From positions 1 to 64,000 of the forward strand of contig JAKQHY010000173.1 in the NCBI GenBank assembly GCA_029555965.1: DNA of 64,000 nt, given 5' to 3'. Position numbers and translations under genes: made by a program. The stretch comes from Chloroflexota bacterium. Lineage in GTDB: Bacteria; Chloroflexota; Anaerolineae; B4-G1; SLSP01. The notes under the pieces were generated by a model. It was not told where the DNA came from. It searched no databases and worked only from the letters and a program-made list of their open reading frames with translations. Positions 57,824 through 64,000 of the stretch are shown piece after piece (the stretch's first letter is position 1; each line of letters begins with the position of its first letter).

Positions 57824-58747
57824 ACTCAAGTTGCCACCTTTAGGCAGTCAATACTAAAAGCTAAGACAAAGAGTACAATTTTGAGTTCGAAACCCACCGG
57901 CGTCACCGCGTGAATGGTCTTAGGGAAACGTTGCGTGATCACACTGCCGGCGGTCTCCACCATTTTGCGATAGTGATGCTGTAGGTAGCGGGCCCAGGGC
58001 GGGTCGGGGCGTTTAGAGTTCTTCTTCCGCATGGGCTGTAAGTCAATCCCATCGGTGTCGCGTAAGTCATCTTCGAAACCATAATCGTTGTAACCCCGGT
58101 CGGCATATATGGTAGCTCCTGCTGGCAGATCAAAGGCATAATGCGGTAGTGTACTGACATCGCTCGTTGAGCCAGGAGTCAAGAACACCTCGACGGGTTG
58201 TCCGTCTTTGGTGATTAACAAGTGCAATTTCAGTCCATAGAAGTAGCGTTTCTTACTGGCGATATAGCCCCGATCACGTTCCGTGGTGTACAGCCGCCCG
58301 CGCGGGATCCGAATGTTATCACATACCGGGATGGGAAACGAATCAATACTGTAAATGGACTCCGTATTGAGCTCTTTCCAATATTCACCAAGTGATGAAA
58401 ACAACGTCAGGAACAAGTCTCTGATGCGATGCAGCCGCCGATTGAAGCGACTGGCACTCAGCATGTGGGGAATGTAGTTGTGTTCCTGCAAAAAAGTACA
58501 AGCCTGCGCGTAATTGCCCCCGTAATACAAGACCGCCGTGATGGCCGTGGTCATCACTTCGGCATCACTCATCTGGCATTGCGGGTCTTCGTAATGATGC
58601 AGCGCTTTCAACAGGTCGTCACACAGGCAATACACGGCTATAATGTGGGTGTCCATAGATTCCTCCGTAGCGTTAGGGTTTAGTCACCACTAACTATACG
58701 AGGAATCTATGGATTTCCTACTTCTCTTTCAAGGTAGCAACTTGGGT
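57824..58747 (-). mobile_element. Complete IS982 family insertion sequence
   Basis: TIRs ACTCAAGTTGCCACCTT / ACCCAAGTTGCTACCTT; 8-bp TSD TATCTATA at 57816-57823 and 58748-58755. Confidence 0.9.
57826..58656 (-). CDS. IS982 family transposase
   Basis: 276 aa; CQMSDAEVMTTAITAVLYYGGNYAQA, MLSASRFNRRLHRI, YADRGYNDY. Confidence 0.9.
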   Translation of the reverse strand: MDTHIIAVYCLCDDLLKALHHYEDPQCQMSDAEVMTTAITAVLYYGGNYAQACTFLQEHNYIPHMLSASRFNRRLHRIRDLFLTLFSSLGEYWKELNTESIYSIDSFPIPVCDNIRIPRGRLYTTERDRGYIASKKRYFYGLKLHLLITKDGQPVEVFLTPGSTSDVSTLPHYAFDLPAGATIYADRGYNDYGFEDDLRDTDGIDLQPMRKKNSKRPDPPWARYLQHHYRKMVETAGSVITQRFPKTIHAVTPVGFELKIVLFVLAFSIDCLKVAT

Positions 58748-58761
58748 TATCTATATGACTC

Positions 58762-60519
58762 CTATTTACCTGGGGTGAACAACCGACCAACATCTGAATA
58801 GTCTTCGCATTTGTGATTTCTCCAGTCGCAATTCTTTAGATCGCGAGAATTCCAACCGTTGGAATAGAGTTCCCAGACCCGCCACCCGTAGGCTTGAGCA
58901 GTATCGTTTCCAGGGCCATATCGATCTAGGGCCGCTTGCCAGTCACTCTCACTATCAGTAAACCCTCCGTTGAGAATGGATTGCATCTGCATTTTGTAGA
59001 AAAAGAACCGAATGCCGTATGCGATAGTATCAAAAGGTTCCCCCTGAAATTCTGAACCAACATTGATAAAACCCCAAGCATAGGGGTCAACATATGTACC
59101 CTGCATCGCTTTGAGACCTTCCAAGTCCCTGAAAGTGACAAATCCATCTCTCACCTGCATTACATTGCCAATGTCCCCAGGTGCTTCACTCTGACCGACG
59201 CCGGTCTCTTCAAAAGCAATAGCCTTTATTAGATTGGGGGAAACATTTGGTAGGTTCGCCGCACTCCCTGATCTTTGTTTACGCCAATTCCAATAGCTTG
59301 TCCAACCGGAAATTATCCAATCATATTTATTGTAATCAATACCCTTAATTTGTTCGTATGAAGGATTTTCGTAACATTGCATATCATTTAGGATATTGTT
59401 AGGATGAGATGGGCTAATCGGGCTCTCTTGGAAGTTAAGAGCCACAATCAATCGAGCCATATATGCTACTTTAGGATCAGGGTCTGCAATTCCGGTCAGT
59501 TCATTTGTCCCAATATCTAAAGGTTTACTAGTAGCTGTCCAAGCTATTAGAAGAAGTTGGCGATATGTATCCCAAGGTATTATCTCCGCCAGACCGCTTG
59601 GATCATTCTTATTTATGGGATTGCCACCAACATAATTGAACTTGTGTAAAGTATGGGGCTGCCTTACGTCTCCGCTCCACGGATCGACCTGCGTAAACCG
59701 TCCTGTCGCTCCATCGTACCACCGCGCCCGCAGATACGTCAACCCCACACCCGCATCGAACCACTCCCCGGTGAACCCCAACCCCGTCTGCGCCTCGCCG
59801 ATTTCTTCACCATACGGCGACCACTCGCGGGCGGCCGTCACCGCGCCAGCGGCGTCAGTCTCCTGGCGCACACTTCCCAATGCGTCGGGCAACACAAACG
59901 TCCAGGCCGTCCCGCTCTGCCAGCCCAGGGTATCGTAGCCGATGAGGTACAGGGAGTCGCCATCGCTCAACAACTCCGGCACGCCCGTGGCCCAGTCCCA
60001 GGTGAAGGTGTCAACGGATTGCACGGAGGTAACGGATTGGGAACGCGCCAGCCGCAGGCCATCGGCATTGTACGTATACACCAGCGTCGCCGTGAGACTT
60101 TGCGCCCGCACCATCCGCCCGGCGGAATTATACGTGTAGGTAAACGTGCCATCGGAGAGCAGGTTGCCCCGTCCATCCCAAGTGTACAGCACGCCATCCG
60201 CACTTGTCAAGCGATTGGCCGCGTCATAGACGTAGGTGTGAACTGCGGTATCCGTCATTGCCGTGCGGTTGCCGACGGGATCATACTGGTAGGCGTACTG
60301 CTCACCGGTAGAGTAATCGGCGGCAGTCAGGCGATAGAGGGCATCATAGGTGTAGCTGATCCCGCGCGGGACGCCGCTGCCGGTCTCCGTGACGTGCATG
60401 CGATTGCCGGCGGCGTCCAGCGTGTAGGCGTAGTGCGCCAGCACGGTTGTTCCACGCGCGTGCAGCAGGGCGGTCAGGCGGCCGGCGGGGTCATAGGTGG
60501 GCGTGGTCTGGACGCCAGA
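58762..60519 (-). CDS. Orphan Rhs core plus C-terminal domain with lytic-transglycosylase-like features
   Basis: YD repeats, YLRARWYDGATGRFTQVDP core end; C-terminal region SPNLIKAIAFEETGVG...GDIGNVMQV...AYGIRFF...ALDRYGPGN; in-frame stop at 60520-60522, no full N-terminus. Confidence 0.75.
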   Translation of the reverse strand, partial: SGVQTTPTYDPAGRLTALLHARGTTVLAHYAYTLDAAGNRMHVTETGSGVPRGISYTYDALYRLTAADYSTGEQYAYQYDPVGNRTAMTDTAVHTYVYDAANRLTSADGVLYTWDGRGNLLSDGTFTYTYNSAGRMVRAQSLTATLVYTYNADGLRLARSQSVTSVQSVDTFTWDWATGVPELLSDGDSLYLIGYDTLGWQSGTAWTFVLPDALGSVRQETDAAGAVTAAREWSPYGEEIGEAQTGLGFTGEWFDAGVGLTYLRARWYDGATGRFTQVDPWSGDVRQPHTLHKFNYVGGNPINKNDPSGLAEIIPWDTYRQLLLIAWTATSKPLDIGTNELTGIADPDPKVAYMARLIVALNFQESPISPSHPNNILNDMQCYENPSYEQIKGIDYNKYDWIISGWTSYWNWRKQRSGSAANLPNVSPNLIKAIAFEETGVGQSEAPGDIGNVMQVRDGFVTFRDLEGLKAMQGTYVDPYAWGFINVGSEFQGEPFDTIAYGIRFFFYKMQMQSILNGGFTDSESDWQAALDRYGPGNDTAQAYGWRVWELYSNGWNSRDLKNCDWRNHKCEDYSDVGRLFTPGK

Positions 60520-60565
60520 TTACATAGCCCCATTGTCATAGACCAGATGCCATACTGGCAATAGG

Positions 60566-61123
60566 TTAAGGTAAGCGGGTGAATACGACAGGTTCTCCTA
60601 CAATTTCTACATATCCAAACTCATTTGTTTCTTTATCATGTATTTCCAGACGCTTCTGTACGGTCAGGGTGTAGGTACCCGGTTCAGATAATTCAAACCA
60701 AGTATCTATACGGAAAACTTCTTGAAAAGGTTGGTCTGGATAAATGCCCTGTTCCAGAAAGGAAGTTCTCGCACCCATTGTGGTGATTCCATCTTCCGTC
60801 ATCTGTACAATTTCTCCCTGTGCATCTGTAATGTACAACTCGAAATTAAGATGAGGATTATAGCGAGAAAATCCCACATCCGTATCATCCAAAACTGATA
60901 TAGTTGCAGTAATTATGATAGGCTCTCCCTGGGTATAGTTATCATTGTTGGTTGTAGCTCGTATTACACAAGTTTCACAAGTTACGACTACCGGCTCTCG
61001 CGACGATGTCTGCTCACGGCAATTGGTAGTGGCTATCATCAACAGAATGAATAGGAGGAATGTGCTGCCTCTCCATATCGAAGCTATATACTGCCTATAC
61101 TTTCGCATATTTACATTCACCAT
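60566..61123 (-). CDS. Small lipoprotein, predicted Ig-like fold
   Basis: FLLFILLMIATTNCREQ lipobox; beta-rich EPIIITATISVLDDTDVG...FELYITDAQGEIV. Confidence 0.6.
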   Translation of the reverse strand: MVNVNMRKYRQYIASIWRGSTFLLFILLMIATTNCREQTSSREPVVVTCETCVIRATTNNDNYTQGEPIIITATISVLDDTDVGFSRYNPHLNFELYITDAQGEIVQMTEDGITTMGARTSFLEQGIYPDQPFQEVFRIDTWFELSEPGTYTLTVQKRLEIHDKETNEFGYVEIVGEPVVFTRLP

Positions 61124-61253
61124 AATTTACATGAACCGATTCGGTAGAAAGCTCTTCCGAATACTGTGCCTATCACAAGGCAAAATCCCCGTTAACATAA
61201 CTTGACCACTTGACACGCTACAGGACACTGAGGATTAGCAAGTTATTGGGCTT

Positions 61254-64000
61254 TCATTTAAGACACGATATTGGTATGTCTGCAAGCAGCTTAGAAGATG
61301 TTGAGCGCATATCGGTTACACAACGCCACTGCTCATCAACCCATGCCTTGGCATCCGTCGGACGCCCCCAAGTGCCATTACCTCCTAGTCGGGTTTTTCC
61401 AGCCCACCTCCAACCAATCACTCCCAACGGTATGCGTTCGTTCCCTGTATCTGATTGCCACATAAGATATGTTTCAAATTGTTCGGTAACACTGACCTGT
61501 TCAATGTCTAAGGGGTTAGAATGTCCAAATGGATGCACGGGGGCCATGGGCGCATCGGCCATTTCGAGCGTCACTATACCCGGTGAACTTACATAGCGGA
61601 AGTCTTCGTAAGTATATTTGGGACGCTCAGGATCATTGTAGTTGTCATATGAAAGTCCTGTGGGTAGTAAGGGATATGGATCACCGTCCGTAAACCATTG
61701 GTCCAACGTGGTTTTGTAACAGCACCTTCCATTGCTTTCGCGCCATTCCGTTTCAGAGTTTCCTATCTGGACAAACTCGAGGTTCCCTGCTGCATTCTCA
61801 GGTACTAACACAGTAGCCTTGAGGATTATACCTGGAAGTTTTCCATCTTTTCTAGGATGACCAAAATGAAGACTCTGCTGCTCCCAACTGTCCGAGACAT
61901 CAACTTCGCCCAGAGTCGCAGTGAAAGATTGAATCTGCGGCGTGCCTTCTGGCAAATCAGTACATGTTGGAGGTGTAGGCGGTGGCGAGAAATCACAACA
62001 CCCTGCGAGCGATCCCAACGCCAACACTCCCATGCATACCAACATCACCCACGGATGTTCACCTTTGCGCCGTTTTCGTCCCGGCCACACCTGGACTACC
62101 GCCAGCGGCAGCAGCGCCAGCCAGATGCCCAGACTCGGGTCAAAGTAACGCCCACCCTGGTAAAGTAATCCAATGCTCCAATCATACACCCCGCCGCAGA
62201 CCAAGTGACTTACCGGGCCCTCCGGCCCTTCCAACAGCGTCCCATCCGGATCGAACAGCCACGCGCTGACCACCGCCCCGTCTGCATCCACACCCTGACG
62301 CACGTAGCCTTCCGCGTCGGGGAGGTAGTACAGCGGCACATCGTCGCGGAACTCGCCCAGGCAGTCGTGGCCGTAGAGGTAGGCCACGGTTTCCGTCGGG
62401 GTGGTTTCGGCGAGGATGCGGCTTCCGGCGGCGTAGTCGAGGGTGTAGCGGGTGGTTTGGCCGGTCACGGAGACGGCGACGCGCGCGCCAAGTCCATTAT
62501 ACGCAAATTCGGTGGTCAGGGTAAAGACGGTGACGTTGACCAGTTGCCCGGCGCCGTCATATTCAAACGTGCGCACGGGGACGCCTTGCGTGTATTCGGC
62601 CAGCATTTGCCCGCGCGCCGACCAGGTGTAGGTATAGGCGCGCCCGTCGCTCACGGCGCGGTCGGTGAGGCGGTTGGCGGCATCGAAGGTGTAATCGGTG
62701 ACGACTGTGCCGCTCAAGGGGGTGGTGCTGGCCATTGCGCTGCGGTTGCCGGCTGCGTCGTAGTGATAGACAAAGGCTGCGCCGGTGGAGTAATCGGCGG
62801 CGGTCAGGCGATAGAGGGCGTCGTAAGTATAGCTGATCCCGCGTGTGACGCCGCCGCCGGTCTCCGTGATGTGCGTGCGATTGCCGGCGGCGTCCAGCGT
62901 GTAGACATAGTGCGCCAGCACGGTGGTGCCGCGTGCGTGGAGCAGGGCCGTTAGTCTTCCGGCACCATCATAACCGTGTGTGGTGACCACACCGTTGGGC
63001 AGCGTGGTGGTGATCAGACGGCCGGCGGGATCGTAGCCGTAGGTGGTCGTGCCGGTGGCCCAGTCGGTGACGCGGATGAGGCGGTTGTCGGCATCGTAGG
63101 CGTAATATGTAGCTGTGGGTTGTGCGTTGTGGGTTACGGTGAGGGTAGTACGGTTGCCGACCAGATCGTAGGCATATTCGACTGTGCCGGTGAACGGATC
63201 GGTGACGCGGACGAGGCGGCCCAGGTCGTCGTACTCGTAGCTGGTCACGCCGGAGGTGTCCGTCATTGCCGTACGGCGGCCTAACGCATCATAGGCATAT
63301 TCCACGGTGGCGTCGGGATACTGGATTTCAACCAGGCGATTGAGGCCATCGTAGACGTAGTGTGTCACCAGACCATCGGCATCGGTGACGACGGTGCGGC
63401 GACTCAGGGCGTCGTAGGCGGTGAAGGTGCGGTGGCCCAGGGCGTCTTCGACGACGACCGGGCGACCCAGCACGTCGTAGGTGGTGAAGGATTGGGTGTA
63501 GGCGCGCGCGTTGGTGATGACAGTGCGGTTGCCCAATACGTCGTAGGCATAGCGTGTCACAACGTTGGTCGCTTGATCCGCTGATCCGCCGCTCCGCTGA
63601 TTCTCCGTCACCGCGACCAGACGATTGAGCGCGTCATAGCCGTAGGCGGTCACAATGCCGTTGGCGTCAGTGATGGCGGTCTGGTTGCCCAGGGCGTTGT
63701 AAGCATAGTGCGTGGTCTGGCTCAACGGATCAATCACCGCGATCCGCCGCCCCAACGCATCATACCCGTACTCCGTAATCCTGCCGCCTGCGTCCTGCAT
63801 CCTTGCCACGCGCCCGGCGGTATCGTAATACTGCCGCGCTACCACGCCTTCCGGCGTGACGGTTTCCACCTGGCGGTCAAGGGCGTCGTAGACGAAGGTG
63901 GCAGTGTGCCCGCGGGCATCGGTCTGGCCGGTGCGGCGGCCCAGCAAGTCGTAGTGGGTGAGCGTGGTGACGGCGACGCCATCCAGGTAGCGGGTCGTAG
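61254..64000 (-). CDS. Rhs/YD-repeat protein with TM segment and novel C-terminal domain; N-terminus outside window
   Basis: Many YDALGRR..., core end GLLYQGGRYFDPSLGIWL, then WVMLVCMGVLALGSLAGC and an unrecognised C-terminal domain. Confidence 0.85.
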   Translation of the reverse strand, partial: TTRYLDGVAVTTLTHYDLLGRRTGQTDARGHTATFVYDALDRQVETVTPEGVVARQYYDTAGRVARMQDAGGRITEYGYDALGRRIAVIDPLSQTTHYAYNALGNQTAITDANGIVTAYGYDALNRLVAVTENQRSGGSADQATNVVTRYAYDVLGNRTVITNARAYTQSFTTYDVLGRPVVVEDALGHRTFTAYDALSRRTVVTDADGLVTHYVYDGLNRLVEIQYPDATVEYAYDALGRRTAMTDTSGVTSYEYDDLGRLVRVTDPFTGTVEYAYDLVGNRTTLTVTHNAQPTATYYAYDADNRLIRVTDWATGTTTYGYDPAGRLITTTLPNGVVTTHGYDGAGRLTALLHARGTTVLAHYVYTLDAAGNRTHITETGGGVTRGISYTYDALYRLTAADYSTGAAFVYHYDAAGNRSAMASTTPLSGTVVTDYTFDAANRLTDRAVSDGRAYTYTWSARGQMLAEYTQGVPVRTFEYDGAGQLVNVTVFTLTTEFAYNGLGARVAVSVTGQTTRYTLDYAAGSRILAETTPTETVAYLYGHDCLGEFRDDVPLYYLPDAEGYVRQGVDADGAVVSAWLFDPDGTLLEGPEGPVSHLVCGGVYDWSIGLLYQGGRYFDPSLGIWLALLPLAVVQVWPGRKRRKGEHPWVMLVCMGVLALGSLAGCCDFSPPPTPPTCTDLPEGTPQIQSFTATLGEVDVSDSWEQQSLHFGHPRKDGKLPGIILKATVLVPENAAGNLEFVQIGNSETEWRESNGRCCYKTTLDQWFTDGDPYPLLPTGLSYDNYNDPERPKYTYEDFRYVSSPGIVTLEMADAPMAPVHPFGHSNPLDIEQVSVTEQFETYLMWQSDTGNERIPLGVIGWRWAGKTRLGGNGTWGRPTDAKAWVDEQWRCVTDMRSTSSKLLADIPISCLK

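Noticed and set aside
1-64000. rRNA and tRNA genes
   Set aside because: No cloverleaf or rRNA signature noticed by eye; a tRNAscan/Infernal run would be needed to exclude them.

Overview
High-GC, gene-dense bacterial chromosome segment, probably Chloroflexota (inferred from gene content and repeat style). Left and middle parts (about 1-53,000) are mostly core genes: a LysW-type lysine/arginine cluster (lysZ-[AbiE-like remnant]-GNAT-lysY-lysX-lysW), rlmN, purB, rnd, a beta-CASP nuclease, dnaG, rpoD, a TIGR03960/TIGR03936 pair, yhhQ/tgt, era, map, a fused xanthine-dehydrogenase-like protein, a Ddl-like ATP-grasp, copA/copZ/Rrf2 and mnmA, plus several large secreted beta-propeller or beta-helix proteins. 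The right end (about 53,460-64,000) is an accessory island. It starts inside a truncated yjbQ-like gene, next to the C-terminal part of a large serine recombinase. It then holds an IS110-type element with a structured leader (candidate bridge RNA), Rhs core fragments and C-terminal cassettes each paired with a lipoprotein gene, and a complete IS982 copy with an 8-bp target duplication. Main observations: (i) heptanucleotide tandem arrays, often followed by inverted copies, fill many intergenic gaps and also lie in frame inside xdh, copA and era; (ii) the xanthine-dehydrogenase-like fusion has lost the cysteine ligands of both predicted [2Fe-2S] clusters; (iii) a K/R-rich leader ORF plus intrinsic terminator precedes lysW, which the ORF track missed; (iv) two homologous ~172-bp elements share 16-bp terminal inverted repeats and a central hairpin that keeps its pairing despite sequence change; (v) the Rhs cassette/lipoprotein arrangement and the IS110 leader. 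All homology calls are from reading the sequence; no database search was run.
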